Origin: Rhizobiaceae bacterium
GTDB lineage: Bacteria; Pseudomonadota; Alphaproteobacteria; Rhizobiales; Rhizobiaceae
Assembly: GCA_029212415.1 (NCBI GenBank)
Contig: JARGOF010000047.1
Location: forward strand, 1 to 44,458
DNA length: 44,458 bases
Reading direction: 5' to 3'
Positions 36,121 through 44,236 of the stretch are shown here, piece by piece. A program made the position numbers and the translations under genes. The stretch's first letter is position 1; each line of letters starts with the position of its first letter. The notes under the pieces are model-generated. The model saw only the letters and a list, made by a program, of their open reading frames with translations, was not told the DNA's origin and searched no databases.

Positions 36121-37908
36121 TTATTGTTCCAGATCCAGACGTTCCGCCTCTTTTTTGGGCTTGATCAAGGGCTCTGGTGTAACCGGCCGTGTGTGAAGCA
36201 TGTTTCCACCGGCATAAATACCCTCAACGGCCTGTATGCTTAATCTTTCTTCGTCTCTGCGGCGTGTTTCATTGATGATTGCGTTGACCCGCTCACCATC
36301 AAGTCCGAGTGCTTCCAGTGTCTTGCGGCTGAAGATGAAGCTTGATTCCACGGTTTCACGCAATTCGTAAGCGACTTCGCGTTTGCGCAATGACAGAGTG
36401 TGCGCGCGATCATAGGCTCTGGCAAAAATTTTTGAATCGGGAAACTCCGCCTGAATGAGATCGATGATCTTGTCTGTTGTTTCCCGGCCATGGGTGCACA
36501 CGGCGACCAGCTTGGCGCGTTTGATGCCTGCCGCCTCCAGCACGTTGCGCCGGGTTCCATCCCCAAAATAGATGTTGAAACCAAATTTCGATGCGCTGCG
36601 AATGCGTTCCGTAGAATGATCGATGATGGTGACGTCAGAGCCGCCGGCCAGCAAGGTTTGCGACACGATCTGCCCAAAACGGGAAAATCCGATCATCAAC
36701 ACATCGGAGCCGGCACCTTCGAAATTTTCGTCCATTTCATCCTTCCCGGCCTCGTGCAAAAACCGATTTGCAAATGCCGAGGCAAGGGGTGTCAATGCCA
36801 TTGACACCGTGACGATGGCGATCAGCAAGGAGGCAAGGGTCTCCGGAAAGATGCCGGCAGCCGCCGCAGCGGTAAAGATGACAAAGCCGAATTCGCCGCT
36901 TTGCGGCAACAGGCCGGCAATGCGCAGGGCGTCATTGTGATCCGATCCGAAGGCCCGGCAAAGCCCATAGATCAGCATGCTCTTGATAATCATGACCACC
37001 GGCACCGCGGCGGCGATCAGAAAAATATTGTCCATGATCACATGCAGATTCAGCGATAGACCGACAGCCATGAAAAACAAGGCAAGCAAAATCCCGCGAA
37101 ACGGCTCTATATCGGCCTCGAGTTCATGCCGATAAGATGATTCTGCCAGCAGGACACCGGCGAGAAAAGAACCCATGGCCATCGACAGACCGGCGAAATC
37201 CATCAGCACGGCAGAACCGATCACAACAAGCAAAGCCGCAGCAATCATCGCCTCGCGCGCTCCGGTGCTTGCAATCAGCTGGAACAGTGGATTAAGCAGA
37301 TATCGTCCCGCCAGAACCAGAAAGGCGATTGCCGCAACGGCTATGCCAAAATCCCGGACAGGATGAAAATCATGGTCAGGGCTCAACGGCGCCAGCAAAG
37401 GTATCAGGGCCAGTATGGGGACAATGGCAAGATCCTGAAACAGCAGTATGGAAAATGCCCGTTGGCCATAGGCCGCACTTCGTTCACCGCGTTCTTCCAG
37501 TATTTGCAGCGCGAAGGCTGTGGAGGACAGGGCAAGGCCGAATCCAATGATCGCCGCAATTGACCATGCCCGGTTTGTTGCGAGGGTTAAAAATGCCATC
37601 AGAACAATGCCGGTGATCACAACCTGTGACAATCCAAGGCCGAATATTTCCCGCCGCAACGCCCATAATCTCGATGGCTTGAGTTCGAGACCAATCAGAA
37701 ACAGCAGCAGAACCACACCGAGTTCGGCAAAATGCAATATGCGCTCGCCGCCGGTAACCAACTGGAATACCGGGCCGACGAGGATACCGGCCGCCAGATA
37801 TCCCAGAACCGTACCCAGACCGATGCGCTTGGCCATGGGAGCGGCAATAACCGCCGCGCCAAGCAGAACAAGTGCGTGGATATAGTAGGATGTGTTAGCC
37901 GTGTCCAT
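36121..37908 (-). CDS. Kef-type monovalent cation:proton antiporter (CPA2) with RCK domain
   Basis: The 595-residue protein has a membrane domain of about 12 segments (to residue ~390), with the CPA2 features GLGTVLGYLAAGILVGP and FLAGVLLAESSYRHELEADIEPFRGILLALFFMAVG. A cytosolic TrkA-N/RCK domain follows, from about residue 400. Its Rossmann loop reads IGFSRFGQ, with Ser409 at the position of the usual second Gly. The DHSTERIRSASKFGFNIYFGDGTR and RAYDRAHTLSL parts fit KefB/KefC. KefB/C are glutathione-gated K+ exporters; whether this one is so gated cannot be told. AAGGG lies upstream of the ATG. Confidence 0.92.
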   Translation of the reverse strand: MDTANTSYYIHALVLLGAAVIAAPMAKRIGLGTVLGYLAAGILVGPVFQLVTGGERILHFAELGVVLLLFLIGLELKPSRLWALRREIFGLGLSQVVITGIVLMAFLTLATNRAWSIAAIIGFGLALSSTAFALQILEERGERSAAYGQRAFSILLFQDLAIVPILALIPLLAPLSPDHDFHPVRDFGIAVAAIAFLVLAGRYLLNPLFQLIASTGAREAMIAAALLVVIGSAVLMDFAGLSMAMGSFLAGVLLAESSYRHELEADIEPFRGILLALFFMAVGLSLNLHVIMDNIFLIAAAVPVVMIIKSMLIYGLCRAFGSDHNDALRIAGLLPQSGEFGFVIFTAAAAAGIFPETLASLLIAIVTVSMALTPLASAFANRFLHEAGKDEMDENFEGAGSDVLMIGFSRFGQIVSQTLLAGGSDVTIIDHSTERIRSASKFGFNIYFGDGTRRNVLEAAGIKRAKLVAVCTHGRETTDKIIDLIQAEFPDSKIFARAYDRAHTLSLRKREVAYELRETVESSFIFSRKTLEALGLDGERVNAIINETRRRDEERLSIQAVEGIYAGGNMLHTRPVTPEPLIKPKKEAERLDLEQ

Positions 37909-38014
37909 AATTTGTGCCCTTCAAGAACACTATCAGTTGGTCGAACATTCCGTTATTAGCCTTGATGATTGGTCGGCGCCACAATAAATGGAGCCCAGCA
38001 GAAAGGCCTGATAG

Positions 38015-39361
38015 ATGTTTCAAGCGGATAAGACAGAAGAACTTGTTAACAAAGCGGCGCAACTCGTGGAGCAGGCTAAAAAGGCCGGCGCGGATCGCTG
38101 CGACGCAGTTGTCGTGAGAGGACGCTCGACTTCGGTCAATGTTCGACTTGGAAAAGTCGAGGGTACCGATTCATCTGAAGGTGACAGTTTTTCTTTGCGT
38201 GTGTTTGTCGGCAACCAGGTTGCCAGCGTCAATGCAAATGCCGGCATTGATGCTGTCGAACTGGCGGAACGGGCGGTTGCCATGGCGCGCGTTTCTCCTG
38301 AAGATCCCTTCGCGGCTCTGGCCGATCCGGAGACCCTGGCCAAGACCTATGATGATCTGGATTTGTTTGATGCAACAGAAGTTGATGCTGCAGCCCTGAC
38401 GGATGCGGCGCTGGCGATGGAAGAGGCGGCACTCGGCGTTGAGGGTGTCAGCAATTCAGGTGGTGCTGGGGCTTCGTCAGGCATGGGCGGTCTGGTCCTC
38501 GTCACCTCCGAAGGGTTTACCGGTTCCTACGCGGGGACCCGTTTTGGTCGTTCCGTCAGTGTCATTGCTGGCGAGGGTACGATGATGGAGCGTGATTACG
38601 AGTTTGATTCGCGCTTGTATTTTGCGGATCTGGACAGTCCTGAATCGATTGGCAGGTCTGCTGGCAACCGCGTGGTGCGGCGTGTGAACCCGCGCAAGGT
38701 GGACACGGCATCCGGCATCACCGTCATTTTGGATCCGCGCGTTGCGCGCGGTTTTGTCGGACATCTCGCCGGCGCTATCAACGGTGCTGCCATTGCCCGC
38801 AAGACCAGCTTTCTGCGCGACAAAATGGGGCAGGCCATCATGAAACCGGGCATATGCGTTACGGACAATCCGCAGATCATACGCGGCCCGAGTTCGAGAC
38901 CGTTTGACGGCGAGGGAGTTCGCGGCACCCGGTTGAACATGGTGGAGGATGGTGTTTTGCAGGCCTGGTTTCTCTCCACCGGCACGGCACGTGAACTGGG
39001 GCTGCGGACAAATGGACGTGGCGTGCGGGCAGGATCGAATGTGAATCCGGGATCGACCAATCTGGCGCTCGAACCCGGCACCCTGAGCGCCGCGGAAATG
39101 ATCGGTGGGATCAAATCCGGATTTTACGTGACGGAAGTTATCGGCCATGGTGTCAACATGATTACCGGCGAATACAGTCGCGGCGCATCCGGATTCTGGA
39201 TTGAAAACGGTGAACTGACCTACCCGGTCTCGGAAGTGACCATTGCATCGAACCTGAAAGAAATGTTCATGAACATGACGCCTGCCAGCGATATCGACCG
39301 CAAATTTGGCACGGCGTCTCCAACCCTGGCGATAGAAGGCATGACACTTGCTGGAAAATAA
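38015..39361 (+). CDS. pmbA: TldD/PmbA-family metalloprotease subunit (TldE type)
   Basis: PmbA (TldE) pairs with TldD to form a cytoplasmic peptidase that cleaves unfolded peptides and matures some RiPPs. The 448-residue product has the family features VVRGRSTSVNVRLGKVEGTDSSEGDSF near the start, FVGNQVASVNANAG, LDPRVARGFVGHLAGAINGAAIARKTSFL in the middle and NPGSTNLALEPG followed by YSRGASGFWIENGELTYPVSEVTIA near the end. It lacks the HExxxH zinc motif, as expected for TldE. AAAGG precedes the ATG. It is followed at once by the CysQ-like gene and is divergent from the antiporter. Confidence 0.94.
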   Translation: MFQADKTEELVNKAAQLVEQAKKAGADRCDAVVVRGRSTSVNVRLGKVEGTDSSEGDSFSLRVFVGNQVASVNANAGIDAVELAERAVAMARVSPEDPFAALADPETLAKTYDDLDLFDATEVDAAALTDAALAMEEAALGVEGVSNSGGAGASSGMGGLVLVTSEGFTGSYAGTRFGRSVSVIAGEGTMMERDYEFDSRLYFADLDSPESIGRSAGNRVVRRVNPRKVDTASGITVILDPRVARGFVGHLAGAINGAAIARKTSFLRDKMGQAIMKPGICVTDNPQIIRGPSSRPFDGEGVRGTRLNMVEDGVLQAWFLSTGTARELGLRTNGRGVRAGSNVNPGSTNLALEPGTLSAAEMIGGIKSGFYVTEVIGHGVNMITGEYSRGASGFWIENGELTYPVSEVTIASNLKEMFMNMTPASDIDRKFGTASPTLAIEGMTLAGK

Positions 39362-39362
39362 A

Positions 39363-40139
39363 ATGATCGGCGATGATCTGGCATTGATCAGCGATGCTGC
39401 GCATGAAGCTGGCGAGATTGCCATGCGCTATTTTCGCAAGGATCCGGATGTCTGGTACAAGAGTGGTGCCTCACCGGTCAGCGAAGCAGATATCGCCGTC
39501 AATACCTTCCTGCACACGAAGCTTCGTCAGGCGCGTCCAGACTATGGCTGGTTGTCCGAGGAAACCGTTGATGACAGTTCTCGTCTTGAAGGCAAGGCCG
39601 TTTTTGTTGTCGATCCGATTGATGGCACACGCGCCTTTGTCAATGGAGATGATGTGTGGTGTGTCAGCATCGCTGTCGTTCTTGATGGTCGGACCATTGC
39701 CGGAGTGCTGGCGTGTCCGGCGCGAGAGGAATTTTTTGCCTCCGGCCTCGACGGCAGCGCAATCCGGAACAATCAGCTGATCCAGGTGGCCAGACCGGAC
39801 AACAGAGTGCAGATTGCTGCGCCTGAAAATGTGCTGCGGCGTTTGCCGGAAGAATTCATGCGCGGCAGAGAGCGTGCCCGCCATATTCCATCTTTGGCCT
39901 ATCGCATTGCCATGGTCGCGGATGGACGGTTGGCGGCAACCCTGATCAGGCCCCATTCCCATGATTGGGATCTGGCCGCCGCAGATCTGATCTTGCACAA
40001 TGCAGGTGGCGCTATTGTCGATACGGACGGAGCACCATTGCTTTATAATCGAAATGAGGTGACGCATGGCTTGCTGGTTGCAGCTCCGACGGGGTTTCTT
40101 CCTGCTATACACGATGCGTTGAGCGGCATTGACCTTTGA
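39363..40139 (+). CDS. cysQ: Inositol-phosphatase family enzyme, probably 3'(2'),5'-bisphosphate nucleotidase (CysQ-like)
   Basis: The 258-residue protein belongs to the lithium-sensitive Mg2+ phosphatases. Motifs are SEE at residues 65-67, DPIDGT at 84-89 and HDWDLAAADLILHNAGG near 203. CysQ-type enzymes hydrolyse 3'-phosphoadenosine 5'-phosphate, a by-product of sulfate assimilation. Inositol-1-phosphate is the alternative substrate, and sequence alone does not settle it. The ATG at 39363 lies 2 bp after the pmbA stop, so the two genes are probably co-transcribed. A TTG at 39348 would overlap pmbA. Confidence 0.85.
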   Translation: MIGDDLALISDAAHEAGEIAMRYFRKDPDVWYKSGASPVSEADIAVNTFLHTKLRQARPDYGWLSEETVDDSSRLEGKAVFVVDPIDGTRAFVNGDDVWCVSIAVVLDGRTIAGVLACPAREEFFASGLDGSAIRNNQLIQVARPDNRVQIAAPENVLRRLPEEFMRGRERARHIPSLAYRIAMVADGRLAATLIRPHSHDWDLAAADLILHNAGGAIVDTDGAPLLYNRNEVTHGLLVAAPTGFLPAIHDALSGIDL

Positions 40140-40301
40140 GGATAATTGCAGCAAACCGCCTGTCATGATGCGACCTGAGCAAACGGACGGGATTCTGAAT
40201 TGAAACTGCAGCGGTGATTTGTTCAATCCGCTTAAACAGTATTTAAGGGCATGCAATTGAACGATTGCGATAAATCAGCCCGAATGTTGATGGAGAATTT
40301 G

Positions 40302-40535
40302 ATGGTAGACAAGGAAAAGCAGCTTCTGCATCTGGTGTTTGGCGGCGAGCTGGATGAACTCAGTGAGGTTCGTTTTCGCGATTTGAGCGAACTGGACATC
40401 GTTGGTATATATCCCAATTACAAAGCCGCTTACGAGGCCTGGAAGTCTAAAGCCCAACAAACGGTCGACAATGCCCATATGCGGTATTTCATTGTGCATA
40501 TGCACAAATTCCTCAATCCTGATGAGGATTCCTGA
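40302..40535 (+). CDS. DUF4170 protein
   Basis: The 77-residue protein fits DUF4170: LLHLVFGGELDELSEVRFRDL, DIVGIYPNYKAAYEAWKSKAQQTVDNAHMRYFIVHMH. The frame opens at 40251. GGAG lies 7 bases before the ATG at 40302, which gives the normal short N-terminus, so I use that start. Function is unknown. It sits conserved between the cysQ-like gene and the lipid A genes in related bacteria as I recall them. A 292-bp gap with a structured segment follows. Confidence 0.9.
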   Translation: MVDKEKQLLHLVFGGELDELSEVRFRDLSELDIVGIYPNYKAAYEAWKSKAQQTVDNAHMRYFIVHMHKFLNPDEDS

Positions 40536-40654
40536 TCCGCTTTTGAATGCCGGACGGTTGTGTTTCCGATCTTTTCGCAGTCGGCTGATGGAGCGCCAAC
40601 GGGCTATTTCACGGCGCCTTTAACTGCTGCATCGGCCTTACAAGAGTAAGACAC

Positions 40655-40711
40655 TTTCAACAGACAGGCCTCTTTGAGGCTGCGCGAGGCACGCTCCTGC
40701 GCCTGTTGAAA
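40655..40711 (+). ncRNA. Candidate structured RNA (three-way junction) upstream of the acyltransferase gene
   Basis: Within the 292-bp gap 40536-40827, TTTCAACAG (40655-40663) pairs perfectly with CTGTTGAAA (40703-40711). The enclosed 39 nt hold two adjacent hairpins: GGCCTC-TTT-GAGGCT (6 bp, one G-U) and GCGC-g-AGG around a 6-nt loop (7 bp with a bulged G). Together they make a compact three-way junction with almost no unpaired linker. A CTTAC/GTAAG hairpin sits just upstream (40637-40650). It could be a small RNA, a 5' leader element of the waaA operon or a palindromic repeat. I know no matching Rfam family. Confidence 0.4.
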
Positions 40712-40827
40712 ATGGTCTTGCGCTGACTGCGGGTATTTCGATATTCACCATCGCGCGCAACCTTGACATTATGGCCACAGGGCCAAATGGTCCTGCAGGG
40801 ATCTGTCACGAATGAGGGAGACACTGT

Positions 40828-41547
40828 TTGAAAATGGCGGTGAGACGTTTTGGAAAAACCCTGCTGGCTTCGAACAGGTTTCAAAGCATTGCCGCCACGC
40901 TGCTTTACGGTGCGCTGGTCGCTGTTCACAAGACCAATCGTTTTATGCCCGAATCCGATAATCTGGTGCAGGCGGTGGACGGTAAAACACCCGTCATCAT
41001 CGCCCTGTGGCATGGCCAGCAATTGATGGCGCCGTTTTTGTATCCTCGCAACGAAGATGTTGCCGCTCTCGTCTCCAAGAGTGCCGATGCGGAGATCAAT
41101 GCCCGTGTCCTGGAAAAAGCCGGTGTGATGGTTATTCGCGGCTCTGGCGGACGCGCCAGAACGCAAACAATCGAAAAGGGCGGCATACGAGCGCTGAAAG
41201 GCATGTTAAAAGCGCTGGCACGTGGGCTCAATATTGTCATGATCGCCGATATTTCAAAGGGTGCTCCCCGGCAGGCGGGCGAAGGGATCGTGACCCTCGG
41301 CAAACTTTCCGGCCGTCCGATCATTCCGCTTGCTGTTGCGACCAGTCGCTATCATATTGTCGAAAAATCATGGGACAAGACAACGATTAATTTACCATTC
41401 GGTCGCGCGTGCCTTAAGCTCGGCAATCCTATCCACATACCCCGTGATGCTTCGGATGCAGAAGTGGCAGATTTTCGACAGATGTTAACCAACGAGTTGA
41501 ATCGTGTAACCGAGAAAGCGTACCAGGCGGTCGGTGCACGCGCATGA
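40828..41547 (+). CDS. Lysophospholipid acyltransferase family protein (DUF374)
   Basis: The 239-residue protein fits the DUF374 branch of the acyltransferases: PVIIALWHGQQLMAPFLYPRNEDVAALVS near residue 50, GSGGRARTQTIEKGG near 105, MIADISKGAPRQAGEGIVTLGKLSGRPIIPLAVATSRYH near 138-176. The HGQQ and ADISKGAPR segments stand where the HX4D-like and substrate motifs are expected. Family and context suggest a role in lipid A or phospholipid acylation at the inner membrane; the exact acceptor is unknown. GAGGGAG is 7 bases from the TTG at 40828 and 13 from the ATG at 40834, so the TTG may be the true start. It overlaps waaA by 4 bp. Confidence 0.88.
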   Translation: MKMAVRRFGKTLLASNRFQSIAATLLYGALVAVHKTNRFMPESDNLVQAVDGKTPVIIALWHGQQLMAPFLYPRNEDVAALVSKSADAEINARVLEKAGVMVIRGSGGRARTQTIEKGGIRALKGMLKALARGLNIVMIADISKGAPRQAGEGIVTLGKLSGRPIIPLAVATSRYHIVEKSWDKTTINLPFGRACLKLGNPIHIPRDASDAEVADFRQMLTNELNRVTEKAYQAVGARA

Positions 41548-42869
41548 GCTTGATGTGGGCGCGTGTATTGCTGACGGCCTATCGCCTGTTCGGATCCTCG
41601 ATCTATCCGTTTCTGGGCTCTTATCTGGCTGTCAGGGCATCGAAGGGCAAGGAAGATCCGGATCGCCGGCGGGAGCGTTACGGGCATGCCAGCGTCATCC
41701 GCCCGGAAGGCCCCGTTGTCTGGGTGCATGCGGCAAGTGTCGGTGAAACGACGGCGGTTATTCCGTTGATGGAGGAGGTGCACCGGCGCGGCATATCTGT
41801 CGTTCTGACAACCGGCACGGTAACCTCTGCCACTGTGGCCAGCGAGCGACTGGGCGATACGATCATCCATCAATATGTACCGCTTGACCTCAAGCCGGCG
41901 ATCAGTCGCTTTCTTGATTACTGGAAGCCGGATCTTGCATTGATTGCCGAGTCGGAAATCTGGCCGGTTACCATCCTGGAACTGGGCGCGCGCCAGATGC
42001 CCCAGGTGCTGGTGAATGGCCGCTTGTCGGACCGCTCCTTCAGGAACTGGCGAAAACGCCCACATCTGGCAGAAGCACTGTTTGAGAATATGTCTCTGGT
42101 GATTGCCCAATCCGATGTGGATGCCGAGAGATTCCGTATCCTGGGCGCCCGTCCGGTCACCGTTTCGGGCAATCTCAAGGTTGATACGCTTCCACCTCCC
42201 TATGATGAGGCGGAATACGAAAAATTGAAACAGTGGATCGGAGATCGTCAGGTCTGGGCAGCCGTTTCAACCCATGCCGGCGAAGAAGACATTGCGGCTG
42301 ACGTTCACCAAAGCCTGAAACCCGGTCACAAGGCTCTCACAATTATCGTGCCCCGGCATCCTGAACGGGCAGATGACGTGGAAGAAATGCTGGAAGCACG
42401 CGGATTGGTGACGGCGCGCCGTTCCCGCGGTGACGTAATCACGGCGGAGACACAGGTCTATCTCGGCGATACGATTGGTGAAATGGGCCTTTATCTCAAC
42501 CTGTCGCAGATCGCATTTGTCGGACGGTCGCTGACATCGACAGGTGGCCAGAATCCTCTGGAACCTGCCATGTGTGACTGCGTGATCCTGTCTGGTCGCA
42601 ATATCCAGAATTTCCGCGACAGCTACCGCAGTCTGATCAAGAACGGTGGCGCGCGGCTGGTCAATGATGGTGAAACCCTGGCAAAATCGGTGGAGTTTCT
42701 CATGAGCAACCGCAGAGCAAGCGACAAGATGCGTGCGGCAGCGCGCAAGACGGTGGAAGAGCTCAGTGGCGCTTTGCCGCGAACCATCATGGCGTTGGAG
42801 CCCTATATCAATCCTCTGACTGTCAAAGCGGAATTGCGCCATGAGCCAGGTCGGAAACCAAAATGGTAA
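41544..42869 (+). CDS. waaA: Kdo transferase (lipid A to core linkage)
   Basis: WaaA (KdtA) adds Kdo residues from CMP-Kdo to the lipid A precursor on the cytoplasmic face of the inner membrane. The 441-residue GT30 protein has an N-terminal membrane-associated segment, then RRERYG, VWVHAASVGETTAVIPLMEEV near residue 58 with the catalytic Glu, and ESEIWPVTILELGARQMPQVLVNGRLSDRSFRNW. GLYLNLSQIAFVGRSLTSTGGQNPLEPA lies near 315. It starts on an ATGA overlap with the acyltransferase gene and overlaps lpxK by 7 bp, so the three are surely co-translated. The number of Kdo residues added cannot be told. Confidence 0.95.
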   Translation: MSLMWARVLLTAYRLFGSSIYPFLGSYLAVRASKGKEDPDRRRERYGHASVIRPEGPVVWVHAASVGETTAVIPLMEEVHRRGISVVLTTGTVTSATVASERLGDTIIHQYVPLDLKPAISRFLDYWKPDLALIAESEIWPVTILELGARQMPQVLVNGRLSDRSFRNWRKRPHLAEALFENMSLVIAQSDVDAERFRILGARPVTVSGNLKVDTLPPPYDEAEYEKLKQWIGDRQVWAAVSTHAGEEDIAADVHQSLKPGHKALTIIVPRHPERADDVEEMLEARGLVTARRSRGDVITAETQVYLGDTIGEMGLYLNLSQIAFVGRSLTSTGGQNPLEPAMCDCVILSGRNIQNFRDSYRSLIKNGGARLVNDGETLAKSVEFLMSNRRASDKMRAAARKTVEELSGALPRTIMALEPYINPLTVKAELRHEPGRKPKW

Positions 42870-43894
42870 GTGAAGCGCCCCCTTTCTGGTGGTTGAAATC
42901 GGATTGGCGCGCTTGGGCGCTTTATCCTGCCTCCTGGGTCTATGGTTCCATCGCCCGTTCACTGATGGAACGGGCGCCACGCACACCGGTCGACGCCCCG
43001 GTGATCTGCGTCGGAAATTTCACCGTTGGGGGTGCCGGCAAGACTCCAACAGCCTTGGCGCTTGCCGATGCAGCCCGAAAGGCTGGCATGAAACCCGGAT
43101 TCTTGTCGCGTGGCTTTCGCGGCAATGTGCGCACTGCAACCCGTGTCGAGGTCTCCCGCCACGATGCCCGTGAAGTGGGTGATGAACCTTTGCTTCTTGC
43201 GGCAAAGGCGCTGACGGTCGTTTCTGCGGACCGGGTCGAGGGTGCCAGACGTTTGTTGCTGGAGGGCGCTGACCTCATCATCATGGATGATGGGTTTCAA
43301 AGCGCAGCCCTGTTTTTTGATTATGCTCTGCTGGTTGTCGATGCCCATCGCGGAATTGGCAATGGACATGTCATTCCGGGTGGACCGATGCGCGCACCCT
43401 TGCTCGACCAGATGCGCCATGCGTCGGCATTGCTGGTGATTGGTGAAGGCACGGCGGCTGATCGGGCCATCCGCAGCGCTGCACGCGCTGCCAAGCCGGT
43501 TTTTTCCGGCGCACTGGCAGTGCAAAAACCCCGTACATTCAAAGACAAACGCCTGCTGGCCTTTGCGGCCATTGGCAATCCGGAAAAATTCTTCGACAGC
43601 CTGCGCTCAACGGGCGCACATTTGGTCAGCGAACGCAGTTTTGGCGATCATCACCATTTCAGTGATGAGGAGATCCGCGAAATTCTGGAGACGGCGGCCG
43701 CAAACCAACTGGACATCGTCACCACGAGCAAGGATATGGTTCGGCTCAGGGCAGGCCGGGGACTTGCCGTTGAACTTGCTGACAAATCCCGGGTGCTGGA
43801 CGTCCGTCTGGAGTTTGAGCAACCTGATATTGCCGCGACAATCATCAGCAGCGCAATCGGGTCTTTCAAGAAAAGAAAACTGCAGACCGGTTGA
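42863..43894 (+). CDS. lpxK: Tetraacyldisaccharide 4'-kinase
   Basis: LpxK phosphorylates the 4' position of the lipid A disaccharide with ATP at the inner membrane. The 343-residue product has an N-terminal membrane-binding helix region (FWWLKSDWRAWALYPASWVYGSI), the P-loop GNFTVGGAGKTPT at residues 51-63, GFLSRGFRG near 87 and IIMDDGFQS near 137, all characteristic. FGDHHHFSDEEI lies near residue 260. It overlaps waaA by 7 bp. LpxK normally acts before WaaA in the pathway although its gene lies after waaA here. Confidence 0.96.
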   Translation: MVSEAPPFWWLKSDWRAWALYPASWVYGSIARSLMERAPRTPVDAPVICVGNFTVGGAGKTPTALALADAARKAGMKPGFLSRGFRGNVRTATRVEVSRHDAREVGDEPLLLAAKALTVVSADRVEGARRLLLEGADLIIMDDGFQSAALFFDYALLVVDAHRGIGNGHVIPGGPMRAPLLDQMRHASALLVIGEGTAADRAIRSAARAAKPVFSGALAVQKPRTFKDKRLLAFAAIGNPEKFFDSLRSTGAHLVSERSFGDHHHFSDEEIREILETAAANQLDIVTTSKDMVRLRAGRGLAVELADKSRVLDVRLEFEQPDIAATIISSAIGSFKKRKLQTG

Positions 43895-43918
43895 CGGCGG
43901 ATGATGAATGGCGCGCTG

Positions 43919-44149
43919 TCAGGTTTTCTGTGTCGGCAATACGCCGGCTTCCCGGTCGGCTTTCAGTGACGCCGTTGCATCAAGATAGGGTTCCTGACGC
44001 GCGACGCTCCAGTATTTGAGCTCTTCCAGCGGAATGATTTCCCCGGTGATGGCACAGCGCACGTGGGTTCCGGGTTGGACGACCTCAAAGTCTGCGTCCA
44101 GATAGCGGATTTTGGCCTCGCCGGAGCCATGTCCTTCAAATCGATTCAT
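43919..44149 (-). CDS. DUF2093 protein
   Basis: The 76-residue protein fits DUF2093: EAKIRYLDADFEVVQPGTHVRCAITGEIIPLEELKYWSVARQEPY. The CAITGEIIPLEELKYWS stretch resembles a small beta-rich fold. The single Cys does not form a zinc pair. Function unknown. It converges with lpxK, 24 bp apart, and lies downstream of mutL on the same strand with an 87-bp gap. It is typical of this position in Hyphomicrobiales as far as I recall. Confidence 0.88.
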   Translation of the reverse strand: MNRFEGHGSGEAKIRYLDADFEVVQPGTHVRCAITGEIIPLEELKYWSVARQEPYLDATASLKADREAGVLPTQKT

Positions 44150-44236
44150 TGGGCATTCCTGTCGTGCTGCTGCGTATGCGATATTCTACAGCGGTTCACA
44201 ATCAAATGGAACCACATGATGGTGAACCGTTCCGGC

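Noticed and set aside
40577..40620. CTGATG at about 40581 suggested a hammerhead-type ribozyme near the three-way junction.
   Set aside because: The downstream GAA core and a matching cleavage site are absent, and the junction at 40655 lacks the conserved core bases.
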